NCBI GenBank assembly: GCA_020639195.1
Contig: JACKHB010000005.1
Location: 62,001-126,000 of the forward strand
DNA length: 64,000 nt
Direction: 5' to 3'
Source: Phycisphaeraceae bacterium
GTDB taxonomy: Bacteria > Planctomycetota > Phycisphaerae > Phycisphaerales > UBA1924
Positions 15,998-24,093 of the stretch are shown piece by piece (positions within the stretch are counted from its first letter, which is position 1; each line of letters starts with the position of its first letter). Below the pieces are notes generated by a model. It had not been told where the DNA came from. It did no database searches and saw nothing but the letters and a program-made list of their open reading frames with translations. The translations under genes and the position numbers were made by a program.

Positions 15998-17779
15998 TCA
16001 GCCCCGCGTCGCGATTCGCAGGTCGACAAGCTCGCCCTCGACGCTCTGCCGCCCGCTCCAGGAGGAGACCCTGGGGCGGATCAGGACCTCCACCGGCGAG
16101 CCCGGGGGCAATTCGCCTCGCCGGGCGCCCCAGTTCCACCCCACCACCCGGATGGAGCGCCCCTGGTCTGAGAGGCGCAGCGCAAGGTGATCTCCTGCCC
16201 GCCCCAGAACCCGCGCCCTTCCCTCCAGCGTTGCGCTGCGGACGCGGACAACCGGGGCGGGGTTGCCTCGGCCAAAGGGCTCCATTCGCTGGAGATCCCG
16301 CACCGACTCGAGCGAGAGCTCGCTCAGGCCCGCTTCGGCGTCGTACTCAGCAACTCCGACGGGCTCGCGATCGTGCAACTCGCGTCGCGCGACCTCGGCA
16401 AAGCTCGCCTCGAACGCGGAGCGGTTCGCCTCCGACAGCGACAGGCCAACCGCCATCCGATGGCCGCCAAATGACTCGAGCAGACTCGACGTCTGTGCGA
16501 CCGCGGCGTGCAGGTCAAAGCCCTCAACGGAACGACCAGAGCCCTTGCACACGCCATCGGCGGTCTGCATCAGGATCACGGGGCGGCAGAATCGTTCAAC
16601 CAGTCGCGAGCACACGATGCCGACGACCCCCGCGTGCCATCGCGCATCGGCCAGCACGATCGCGCGTGAGCCCTCGGCGAGCATGCCCGCCCGGTCGGCC
16701 AGCTCGGTCGCCTGCTCCAGAATCGAGCGTTCGAGCGTCCGACGCCGTTCATTCAGGCGCGTCAACTCTCGGGCGATCTGGGCAGCTCGCTCGCCGGTGG
16801 CGGTGGTGAGCAGCTCGATCGTTTCGGCCGCGTGTCCCAGGCGGCCGCAGGCGTTCAAGCGCGGCCCGAGGCGGAATCCCACATCGGCGCTGCTGACGTG
16901 AGCGCTGTCGAGCCCCGAGGCGTCCACCAATTCGCGAAGCCCCGCGAGCGGAGACGACCGGATGCGCCGCAGCCCGTGCGCCGTGATGATGCGGTTCTCG
17001 CCGATCAACGGCACGACGTCCGCCACCGTGCCGAGCGACGCCAGTGCCAGCAGTTCGACAAGGAGCGTCCGAAGCGTGTCCGTCACACGATCGCTGCCGC
17101 ACCACGTCGTCGCGAGCCGCCACGCCAGCTTGTACGCCACGCCCGCCCCGCACAGGTCTCCGAACGGGTACTCGGAGTCCGGCCGCCCCGGATGCACCAC
17201 GCTGTGCGCGCGTGGAAGATCCTCCAGCCTCGAAGGCGCGGTGTGGTGATCGGTGATGATCAGGTCCACGCCGAGCCTCACCGCGGCAAGGGCCGGCTCG
17301 ATCGCGGTGACACCACAGTCAACACTCACGATCAGCCGGGCGCCCTCCGCCGCGAGTGCCTCGATCGCGCCGACGTTCAGCCCGTAGCCCTCCTCCAGGC
17401 GGTGGGGGACGTAGGTCGTCACCCGGGCTTCGGGATCGAGTGCCCGGATCATGTGAAACAGAATCGCCGCGGCGGACGTGCCGTCCACGTCATAGTCCGC
17501 GTAGATCACGATGGGCTCGCGCGCCCGGACCGACTCGATGATTCTCACGGCCGCGCAGTCGAGGTCCGGGATTCCTGATGGGTCGTGCAGCCCCGTTAGC
17601 GCGGGCCTCAAATAGGCTTCCGCGGCGCCGGTCTCCAGGACACCGCGGGCGGCCAGCACCCTGTCGAGCAGCCCGCCGCGCGACCCCGGCGCCGACCGAC
17701 ATCGCCACACGCGCGTGAGTCCGCGTCCGGCGGGGGTCCGCGCCGAGCCTCGATCGATTGCCGCCGTCCCTGCCGCCAT
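15998..17779 (-). CDS. recJ: Single-stranded-DNA-specific exonuclease RecJ
   Basis: 593 residues. It degrades single-stranded DNA 5' to 3' in recombination and mismatch repair. DHH motifs are present: 'YADYDVDG' at 93-100, 'SVDCG' near 152, and 'DHH' at 177-179. The DHHA1 domain shows 'GSGRSVEGFDLHAAV' and 'FGGHRMAVGLSL'. The C-terminal OB-like domain is seen around 'MEPFGRGNPAP'. It is tail-to-tail with the TPR gene, 3 bases between stops, with no shared terminator. Confidence 0.93.
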   Translation of the reverse strand: MAAGTAAIDRGSARTPAGRGLTRVWRCRSAPGSRGGLLDRVLAARGVLETGAAEAYLRPALTGLHDPSGIPDLDCAAVRIIESVRAREPIVIYADYDVDGTSAAAILFHMIRALDPEARVTTYVPHRLEEGYGLNVGAIEALAAEGARLIVSVDCGVTAIEPALAAVRLGVDLIITDHHTAPSRLEDLPRAHSVVHPGRPDSEYPFGDLCGAGVAYKLAWRLATTWCGSDRVTDTLRTLLVELLALASLGTVADVVPLIGENRIITAHGLRRIRSSPLAGLRELVDASGLDSAHVSSADVGFRLGPRLNACGRLGHAAETIELLTTATGERAAQIARELTRLNERRRTLERSILEQATELADRAGMLAEGSRAIVLADARWHAGVVGIVCSRLVERFCRPVILMQTADGVCKGSGRSVEGFDLHAAVAQTSSLLESFGGHRMAVGLSLSEANRSAFEASFAEVARRELHDREPVGVAEYDAEAGLSELSLESVRDLQRMEPFGRGNPAPVVRVRSATLEGRARVLGRAGDHLALRLSDQGRSIRVVGWNWGARRGELPPGSPVEVLIRPRVSSWSGRQSVEGELVDLRIATRG

Positions 17780-17809
17780 GATCGCCCTAGTGTGACGCCG
17801 AGCCCCTCC

Positions 17810-18421
17810 ATGGTAAAGCTCACCAAGATATGCACACGAACCGGCGACGACGGCACCACCGGACTGGTGACCGGCGAGCGCGTCTCGAAGACCGACATCC
17901 GGGTCGCGGCCTACGGCACCGTGGATGAAGCGAACTCGTTCATCGGCGTCGCGATCGTTGAGGCGTCGCGTGTGCCGGGCTCGGGTGTTCTCGAGAGAGA
18001 CATCGGGCGCGAGCTCCGCGCGATTCAGAACGATCTCTTCGACCTCGGAGCTGACCTGGCGACGCCCGTGGGGCCGGCCGACTCCGCCGAGGGAGGAGCG
18101 CTGCGCATCGCCGACGTTCAGACCCTGCGACTTGAGCAGGCCATCGACCGCTGGAACGAGGGCCTCGGGCCGCTGCGGAGCTTCGTGCTACCGGGAGGAA
18201 CGCCGCTGAGTGCCGCGCTGCACGTCGCTCGGACCGTCGTTCGTCGCGCCGAGCGAGATGCCATTCAACTCGATCTCACCCAGCCGGGCAGAACCGGCCC
18301 CGAGGCCGTCCGGTACCTCAATCGGCTCAGCGATCTGCTCTTCGTTCTCGCCCGCGTTGCCAACGACCGGGGCCGTTCGGACGTGCTCTGGTCTCCCGCG
18401 GCGAATCGCCCCAGCCCCTAA
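17810..18421 (+). CDS. Cob(I)yrinic acid a,c-diamide adenosyltransferase, PduO type
   Basis: 203 residues from the ATG of 'MVKLTKICTRTGDDGTTGL'; a GTG 18 bases upstream is also in frame. It transfers adenosine from ATP to cob(I)alamin to give coenzyme B12. The ATP loop 'TRTGDDGTTG' is at the N-terminus, and the C-terminal 'RYLNRLSDLLFVLAR' is the second diagnostic motif. It is divergent from recJ, with 30 bases between the starts. The downstream phosphatase gene follows by 15 bases. Confidence 0.93.
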   Translation: MVKLTKICTRTGDDGTTGLVTGERVSKTDIRVAAYGTVDEANSFIGVAIVEASRVPGSGVLERDIGRELRAIQNDLFDLGADLATPVGPADSAEGGALRIADVQTLRLEQAIDRWNEGLGPLRSFVLPGGTPLSAALHVARTVVRRAERDAIQLDLTQPGRTGPEAVRYLNRLSDLLFVLARVANDRGRSDVLWSPAANRPSP

Positions 18422-18436
18422 CCGGACCGGTCGGCC

Positions 18437-19909
18437 ATGGCGAGCGAGCACTCCACCTCGGGCCTCTTCACCGCCGACTACCACCAGGAATTCCGCGCCG
18501 AGACCACGAGCCTGCTGCTCAGCCGCTTCCTGTGGTTCACCGCCATCGTCGGGGGCATGACGCTGCTCATGGCCCTCGCCTCATCGATCGCGCTCGTCGT
18601 TCGAGGCGAGGAGATCCTCGGAGGGTTCGAAGAGTCGCGCGGAGTCTCCCTGTCGCGCCTGTGGCTCAACCCGCTTATGCATCTCGTGGTTGCGGGCCTC
18701 TTCGGGGCGACGTTCCTGCGCGTGCGATCCCGTGAAGTGAGCGAGCAGGCCCTGCTCAGCCTGACCTACTGGCTCGTCATCGTGTACGGGGCCATGAACA
18801 TCATCGGGGTCTACCTGTTCTCGAGGGAGGTCCGCCCGGAATCCACGCTCTTTCCGATCGTGTTCAGCCACATCATCGCGACGGCGTTCCTTCCCTGGAC
18901 GTGGTGGCAGGCGGTGTTTCCCATCCTCGTGCTGGCGGTATTCAACGCCGTGTGCCTCGTGTTCACACCGTCGATTCCGTGGCTGGAGCGCGCGGCGATC
19001 ATCGCGCTGAGCCCGATCGCCGGGGTGCCCGGCCTGGTGCTGTGCTGGGTGAGGGCGCTCCGCCGGTCGGAACGATCGAGGTACCGGTTCCTCCAGCGCC
19101 GGTACGGGGAGGTCCGACGCGAGCTGATCGACGCGCGCAAGCTGCACGAGTCCATCTTCCCGCGATCCGTCACCAGCGGGCTGGTGCGGATGACGTTCCG
19201 CTACGAGCCCATGCGCCTGATCGGAGGCGACTTCCTGTTCACGCACCGGTCCGGCCCGGCCATGACCGTGCTCGTGGCTGACGTCACGGGCCATGGAATC
19301 CCCGCGGCTCTGACCGTCAATCGCCTCTACGGCGAATTGCAGCGCCTCCTCGCGGAAGACCCGTCGCTCGATCCCGGTGGCCTGATGACCGCGCTCAACC
19401 GGTACGCGCACCTCACGCTCGCGCCCCATTCCGTGTACCTGACCGCCATGTGCGTGCGTGTCGACCCCGAGGCGGACAGCCTCGTCTACGCGAGCGCGGG
19501 GCATCCGCCCTCGTTCATCCGCGCCGTGGATGGCACAATCGACGAGCTCGAGTCCACCTGCGTCGTGCTCGGGGCCTGCGGCCCCGGCGAATTCGACGCG
19601 GCGCCGCGGACGGTTCGGTTCGGTCCCGGCGACGCCGTGCTGATCTACACCGACGGCGCCGTCGAAGCCCGTGGACGCGAAGATCGAATGCTGGGAATCG
19701 GCGGCGTGCGTCGCCTCATCGCTTCCAATCGGACCGTTCCGGCCGGCGCGTGGGCCGAACTCATCGTCAACGCTGTCGACGCGTTCCGGCACGGCCCGCC
19801 GCGCGATGACACGCTCGTGGTCGAGGTGTATCGGCCCGTGTCGGATCGGTCGCGAGGCACCCAGAGCGGGGTGCGTCTCGCCAGCGAGACCGGGAGAGTC
19901 TCGACCTAG
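18437..19909 (+). CDS. Membrane-bound PP2C-type (SpoIIE) serine phosphatase
   Basis: 490 residues. The N-terminal 220 residues hold about six hydrophobic helices, followed by a short helical linker (about 220-245) and the SpoIIE/RsbU-like phosphatase domain (about 250-470). Metal and catalytic motifs are visible: 'LIGGDFLF', 'VADVTGHGIPAALTVN', 'SAGHPPSFI', 'LIYTDGAVEAR' and 'PPRDDTLVVEV'. These enzymes dephosphorylate anti-sigma-factor antagonists. No STAS or anti-sigma partner is seen nearby. The gene ends 4 bases past the start of the stop of the convergent MazG gene. Confidence 0.9.
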   Translation: MASEHSTSGLFTADYHQEFRAETTSLLLSRFLWFTAIVGGMTLLMALASSIALVVRGEEILGGFEESRGVSLSRLWLNPLMHLVVAGLFGATFLRVRSREVSEQALLSLTYWLVIVYGAMNIIGVYLFSREVRPESTLFPIVFSHIIATAFLPWTWWQAVFPILVLAVFNAVCLVFTPSIPWLERAAIIALSPIAGVPGLVLCWVRALRRSERSRYRFLQRRYGEVRRELIDARKLHESIFPRSVTSGLVRMTFRYEPMRLIGGDFLFTHRSGPAMTVLVADVTGHGIPAALTVNRLYGELQRLLAEDPSLDPGGLMTALNRYAHLTLAPHSVYLTAMCVRVDPEADSLVYASAGHPPSFIRAVDGTIDELESTCVVLGACGPGEFDAAPRTVRFGPGDAVLIYTDGAVEARGREDRMLGIGGVRRLIASNRTVPAGAWAELIVNAVDAFRHGPPRDDTLVVEVYRPVSDRSRGTQSGVRLASETGRVST

Positions 19910-20208
19910 TCCTTCACGCCGTCCACGCGCCCCGAGTCGGTGTACTTGCGCATCGCCTCGGCAAGGTCCACCCCGTTGACGTTGGCCAGAGTCATCAGCC
20001 AGGCAAGCACGTCCGCGAATTCCTCGGACAGGTTCGCCCGTTCGGCATCGGTGGGGGATCTCCCCGCGGCGCAGGCCTGCAGAGCTGTCGCCAGCTCACC
20101 GACCTCCTCGATGAACCACATGAATGTGCCCGGCGTGCCGCGCGCCGAGTCCGTCGCCAGATACCGATCCCGGATCAGGTCCTGAAGGGCTTGCAGGGTG
20201 GGTGCCAT
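19906..20208 (-). CDS. MazG-like nucleotide pyrophosphohydrolase
   Basis: 100 residues, the length of single-domain MazG-like proteins. The motifs 'FIEEVGELATAL' and 'EEFADVLAWLMTLAN' give the EExxE and ExxD acidic set that binds Mg. It probably hydrolyses non-canonical nucleotide triphosphates or acts in nucleotide-pool regulation. The minus-strand gene ends inside the end of the phosphatase gene and starts 92 bases before rpsL. Confidence 0.85.
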   Translation of the reverse strand: MAPTLQALQDLIRDRYLATDSARGTPGTFMWFIEEVGELATALQACAAGRSPTDAERANLSEEFADVLAWLMTLANVNGVDLAEAMRKYTDSGRVDGVKD

Positions 20209-20236
20209 GCCCGAATGTACCCGGCCCGTGGTCGGG

Positions 20237-20264
20237 TTGCCGGTCCGGGGTGCAGGGCTACACT
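20237..20264 (+). promoter_or_regulatory. Likely sigma-70 promoter of rpsL
   Basis: TTGCCG, 16 bases, TACACT. The -10 box ends 37 bases before the rpsL ATG at 20301. The boxes resemble the ones before the RRM gene (TTGCCC/TAGACT). This is a visual match, and the spacer is one base short of optimum. Confidence 0.5.
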
Positions 20265-20300
20265 TGGGGCCACTCCGGACGGAACAGGAACAGCCTCGGC

Positions 20301-20672
20301 ATGCCGACCATCAATCAGCTCGTGCGTCATCCCCGTCGCTCGCCGGCCGCGAAGTCCAAGGTCAAGGACCTCGACGAGAGCCCCCAGAAGCGCGGCGTGT
20401 GCCTGCAGGTCAGGACCGTGACGCCCAAGAAGCCGAACTCCGCGCTTCGGAAGGTCGCGCGCGTGCGGCTCTCCAACGGCAAGGAAGTCACCGCCTACAT
20501 CGGGGGTGAAGGACACAATCTCCAGGAGCACTCGATCGTGCTCGTCCGGGGCGGCCGCGTCCGCGATCTTCCCGGTGTCCGGTATCACATCGTTCGCGGC
20601 TCGCTCGATTGCCTCGGCGTCGACGGTCGCAAGCAGGCCCGATCCAAGTACGGAGCGAAGAAGGGCAAGTAG
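20301..20672 (+). CDS. rpsL: 30S ribosomal protein S12
   Basis: 123 residues with the full S12 sequence, including 'TPKKPNSALRK' (Lys43) and 'GGRVRDLPGVRYH'. It is part of the decoding centre of the small subunit. Position 88, Lys in E. coli and Mycobacterium tuberculosis S12 (Met counted), is Arg here. The same change is known to give streptomycin resistance. The start was taken at the family's usual 'MPTINQLVR'; upstream in-frame reading is not S12. rpsG follows, but fusA and tuf do not. Confidence 0.97.
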   Translation: MPTINQLVRHPRRSPAAKSKVKDLDESPQKRGVCLQVRTVTPKKPNSALRKVARVRLSNGKEVTAYIGGEGHNLQEHSIVLVRGGRVRDLPGVRYHIVRGSLDCLGVDGRKQARSKYGAKKGK

Positions 20673-20813
20673 CCCCTCACGAGAGCCGGCATGAGTCTCG
20701 GGGGCGCGTGCCTCCGGCGCCGGCCAGGCCAGTAATCGGCGGACCCTCCAGCCCGCCGGTGAACTCCGCCCGCCCCCATGCATGGGTCGGGCCCAGCCTG
20801 AAGGAGCAGCCGC

Positions 20814-21305
20814 ATGGCCGGCAAGTGGACCGCAAGCGAAGATCAACTCAGACCGGACCCGAGGTACAACGACCTCGTCGTCTCGAAGTTCGTCAATTGC
20901 GTGATGTACGACGGCAAGAAATCCGTCGCGCAGCGCGTGATCTACGACGCGATGGACATCATCGACAAGCGCCTCTCCAAGGAGACCAGCCCCGAGGCGC
21001 CCAAGGACGCCCTCGAGGTCTTCCTTCGCGCCATCGAGAACGTCAAGCCCTTCATCGAGGTCCGTTCCAAGAGAATCGGCGGCGCCAACTACCAGGTCCC
21101 CAAGCCCGTCAACAAGAAACGGCAGCAGTCGCTCGCGTTCCGATGGATCATCGCCGCCTCTCGCGGCGAAAAGGGCAGGCCGATCGCCCAACGCCTCGCG
21201 GACGAGCTGTATTCCGCCGCGAAGGGCGAGGGCAAGGCCATGATGACCCGTGAGCAGGTCCACCGCATGGCCGAGGCCAACCGAGCGTTTGCCCACTTCG
21301 CCTGA
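20814..21305 (+). CDS. rpsG: 30S ribosomal protein S7
   Basis: 163 residues. It binds 16S rRNA at the start of head assembly. The sequence carries the S7 features 'DLVVSKFVNCVMYDGKKSVA', 'VEVRSKRIGGANYQVP' and 'ALRW'-equivalent 'AFRWII', ending in 'EANRAFAHFA'. It is 141 bases downstream of rpsL in the normal order of the str operon. A gap of 96 bases separates it from an SDR gene, where fusA and tuf would normally come. Confidence 0.97.
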   Translation: MAGKWTASEDQLRPDPRYNDLVVSKFVNCVMYDGKKSVAQRVIYDAMDIIDKRLSKETSPEAPKDALEVFLRAIENVKPFIEVRSKRIGGANYQVPKPVNKKRQQSLAFRWIIAASRGEKGRPIAQRLADELYSAAKGEGKAMMTREQVHRMAEANRAFAHFA

Positions 21306-21401
21306 CGCGTCTCGGGTTCGGCTCCGTCGCCGAAACGCCGAGTCACGCCCGCAACGCGCCGCCCGAGGTTCGACCGCGCCGACGGCGCCGGAGGCCGCCC
21401 C

Positions 21402-22127
21402 ATGAACATCGACCTGGAACAGCGACACGTCGTCGTGACCGGCGGAACCGGAGCGCTGGGCGGTGCGGTCGTGGGCGCCCTGCTCGGCTGCGGGGCACAG
21501 TGCCACGTGCCCGTCTTCGATCCCCGTGAGCTCGAGCGCTTCCCACACGCCGACGCCAAGGGCGTCCACGTCACCGACGAGGTAGACCTGCGAGTCGAGT
21601 CGAGCGTTCAGGCGTTCTACTCCCGAGTGCATCTGGCGGCGGGTGGCCGGGCGCCATGGGCGAGCGTGCACATCGCCGGCGGATTCGCCATGGGTCCGAT
21701 CGAGGACACGAAGCAGTCCGATTTCGACTCGCTGGTCGGGCTCAATCTCACGACGGCCTTTCTCTGCTGCCGCGAAGCGGTCCGCGCGATGAAGGCGCAG
21801 GGTGAGGGCGGGCGCATCGTCAACGTCGCCGCTCGACCCGCGATCGTCCCGACTTCTGGCGCCAAGATGGTCGCGTACACGGCGACCAAGGCCGGCGTCG
21901 CCGCGATGACCGAAGCCCTCGCCGAGGAGGTCGCTCCCGACGGCATCCTGGTCAACGCGATCGTCCCGTCGATCATGGACACCCCGGCGAACCGAGCCTC
22001 GATGCCCGGGGCCGACTACTCCAAGTGGCCAAAGGTCGAAGAGGTCGCCGCGACGGTCGCGTTCCTCGTCAGTCCCCTCAACGCCCTCACCCGCGCCGGT
22101 CTCGTCCCCGTCTACGGGCGAAGCTGA
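21402..22127 (+). CDS. Short-chain dehydrogenase/reductase (divergent)
   Basis: 241 residues. The glycine motif 'TGGTGALGG' and the 'HIAGGFAMGPI' and 'YTATKAGV' (Tyr-x-x-x-Lys) segments mark an NAD(P)-dependent SDR. The usual 'NNAG' is 'HIAGG', and the catalytic Ser is not obvious ('VNVAARPA' where 'VNISS' is usual), so activity is uncertain. It ends 22 bases before the FecCD gene, so the two are probably co-transcribed, possibly from the rpsL promoter. Confidence 0.75.
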   Translation: MNIDLEQRHVVVTGGTGALGGAVVGALLGCGAQCHVPVFDPRELERFPHADAKGVHVTDEVDLRVESSVQAFYSRVHLAAGGRAPWASVHIAGGFAMGPIEDTKQSDFDSLVGLNLTTAFLCCREAVRAMKAQGEGGRIVNVAARPAIVPTSGAKMVAYTATKAGVAAMTEALAEEVAPDGILVNAIVPSIMDTPANRASMPGADYSKWPKVEEVAATVAFLVSPLNALTRAGLVPVYGRS

Positions 22128-22149
22128 TCCGCCGCTACGCTCCCACGCA

Positions 22150-23136
22150 ATGGTCTCCCGGCCGCGCATCGCGCTCATCGCGCTTGGCCTGCTCTTGGTC
22201 GCATCGGTGCTGCTGCGATTGTGCGCTCAGAGCGCATCCCTCGCCTGGCCGCAGGACCCGGTGATCCTCGAGATCCGCGCCCATCGCATCGCGATCGCCG
22301 CGACGGTGGGCGCCGCACTCTCCCTCGCCGGGCTCGCCCTGCAGGCGCTGCTTCGAAACCCGCTGGCAAGCCCCGATCTGCTCGGCCTCGCGTCGGGGGC
22401 GGGCCTGGGCGTCACGTGCAGCTACTTCGCCGGCCATCTGGCCGGCCTGGGCAGCACCGCCCTTTACGGAACGACGACCCCCGCCATCCTCGGCTCGTTC
22501 ATCACGCTCGGCGCGACCTATCTCCTCGCGCAGCGCCGCGGCCTGCTCGATCCCGTTCCGCTGATCCTGCTCGGAGTCATCGTCTCGATCCTCTGCTCCG
22601 CCGGCACCATGCTCCTCCAATCGCTTCTGCCTGATGGGGGGCTCGAAACCCGCCGGTGGCTGCTCGGATCGTTGCGCGAGGACGCCCCGACACTGCAACT
22701 CTGGCTGATCGCCGTGGCGTCCGTGGCCGGCCTCGCATGGCTCGTTCGTACTGGTCGAGCCATGGACGCCGCGAGCCTGGGAGACGACGAGGCCGCGAGC
22801 GTCGGCGTCCGCCTCGGCGCGCTGAGAATCTCGCTCTTCCTCATCGCGGGCCTGCTGACCGCGGGCTCGGTCATGCTTGCCGGCCCGGTGGGATTCGTCG
22901 GACTCGTCTGCCCGCACGTCGCGCGGCTTCTGGCCGGCCCGAGCCATCGAGCGCTGGCCGTCTGCTCGGCGCTGGCGGGAGCCGCGTTGGTCGTCCTCGC
23001 GGACGTGCTTGTCCGCGTCGTCGAACCATCCTCCGGCAGGCTGCCCATCGGCGTGCTCACCGCGCTGCTTGGTGGCCCCGTCTTTATTCTCCTGCTGCGG
23101 CGCGAGGTCCGAGCCAGCCGCGCAGGAGCGATGTGA
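22150..23136 (+). CDS. FecCD-family ABC transporter permease (siderophore or cobalamin)
   Basis: 328 residues, the family's length, with about nine to ten membrane helices. Diagnostic motifs include 'LALQALLRNPLASPDLLGLASGAGLG' in short pieces (the conserved RNPLA-x-P-xx-LG), 'RWLLGSL', 'GPVGFVGLVCPHVARLL' and the C-terminal 'RLPIGVLTALLGGPVFILLL'. It would be the channel for vitamin B12 or iron-siderophore uptake. No ATPase or binding protein is in the window, so its partners must be elsewhere. Confidence 0.9.
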   Translation: MVSRPRIALIALGLLLVASVLLRLCAQSASLAWPQDPVILEIRAHRIAIAATVGAALSLAGLALQALLRNPLASPDLLGLASGAGLGVTCSYFAGHLAGLGSTALYGTTTPAILGSFITLGATYLLAQRRGLLDPVPLILLGVIVSILCSAGTMLLQSLLPDGGLETRRWLLGSLREDAPTLQLWLIAVASVAGLAWLVRTGRAMDAASLGDDEAASVGVRLGALRISLFLIAGLLTAGSVMLAGPVGFVGLVCPHVARLLAGPSHRALAVCSALAGAALVVLADVLVRVVEPSSGRLPIGVLTALLGGPVFILLLRREVRASRAGAM

Positions 23137-23160
23137 TGGTGCAACAGAGTCGATGACAAA

Positions 23161-23184
23161 GGGGCGGGCCCGATGGCCCGCCCG
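23161..23184. terminator. Bidirectional hairpin between convergent genes
   Basis: GGGCGGGCC and GGCCCGCCC pair around a four-base CGAT loop. On the minus strand it is followed by CCTTTGTC, so it works best as the terminator of the dockerin gene ending at 23214. It is 25 bases past the end of the FecCD gene on the plus strand. Confidence 0.6.
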
Positions 23185-23213
23185 CGGTGTCCAACATCTT
23201 GAATCGCCGCCGG

Positions 23214-23954
23214 CTATGGGCAGGGCAGGACAAACCGATCGAGGAACGCGAAGAAGTCCTCTCCTCCAAGTCCGGAAGGCGCCGCCAAATCGGCGCACGG
23301 ATTCCCGGTCGCAAAGTCATCCAGGAAGGCGAAGAAGTCGTTCCCGTCGGACTGGTCGCCGACCCCGTCCCAGTCGCCGCACGCATCCGGATCGGGGCAG
23401 CCACCGCCCTGCGACTCGATCACGAGTGTGGTCTGATCATCGAGAATGCACGGGAACAGATTGCTCGAAACGCCCCGCACTCGGAACCCGATGAATCCGT
23501 TGCCCGCGTCCAGGATCGTTTGCACCGCCGTCGTGACGTCGAACGAGAACTCCAGCGGCGGAGTCGGCGCCGGCCAACTCGCATCGCCCACCTGGAAACC
23601 GGCGAACTGAAAGTCGGACAGGTCGGCCGTCCCATTCCCGGAGTAGATGTCAAATTTGAACTCGCGCGGGAAGGTCCCGCCCGCGTTGTTGTTGAAGATC
23701 GTTCCCCGGATTGTCGCCGTCACCGTTTGTCCGACGAACGCCGACGCGTCGTACTCGAGGATCGGACGATCTTCCTGCGACGACGTCGCGCGGATCAACC
23801 CCTCGAACGGCGAGTTGTTGAACGAATCGCCCGACCCGTCCCGAGGTGCATCGTGGATCGATGCCTTCACCAGGAACAGCAGGTCATCACCCGTGGCAAC
23901 CGCCGCCATGCCCGCCGCCACGCACACACCGGCCAATGTCGTTCGAAGCCCCAT
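23214..23954 (-). CDS. Secreted protein with GC-type dockerin tail
   Basis: 246 residues, started at an ATG preceded by AAGGAG. A signal peptide ends near 'AAVATG'. The middle has a beta-sandwich character ('VTATIRGTIFNNNAGG', 'FDVTTAVQTILDAGNGF', 'IGFRVRGVSS'), as in carbohydrate-binding or DNRLRE-like domains. The C-terminus has two Asp-rich loops ('SDGNDFFAFLDDF', 'GGEDFFAFLDRF') and ends Leu-Pro-Cys-Pro, a GC-type dockerin. The ligand is unknown. The 5' end lies 139 bases from the divergent molybdenum oxidoreductase. Confidence 0.78.
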   Translation of the reverse strand: MGLRTTLAGVCVAAGMAAVATGDDLLFLVKASIHDAPRDGSGDSFNNSPFEGLIRATSSQEDRPILEYDASAFVGQTVTATIRGTIFNNNAGGTFPREFKFDIYSGNGTADLSDFQFAGFQVGDASWPAPTPPLEFSFDVTTAVQTILDAGNGFIGFRVRGVSSNLFPCILDDQTTLVIESQGGGCPDPDACGDWDGVGDQSDGNDFFAFLDDFATGNPCADLAAPSGLGGEDFFAFLDRFVLPCP

Positions 23955-24093
23955 CGCCAATCTCCTTGTGTCCCACGACCCGACACGCATTGTGCCGGTT
24001 CTTGCCGCTTCGCTCAAGGCGCTTCGCCGTAACTCGCTTCGGGTACCATGCCACACCTCGGACCCGGCGCCCGCCGGGGCCCCAAGGAGGCCC

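Noticed and set aside
23647..24093. Longer N-terminus for the YdeP-type oxidoreductase (start at 23647)
   Set aside because: That reading is antisense to the dockerin gene and lacks family similarity. The ATG at 24094 has a strong AAGGAGG.
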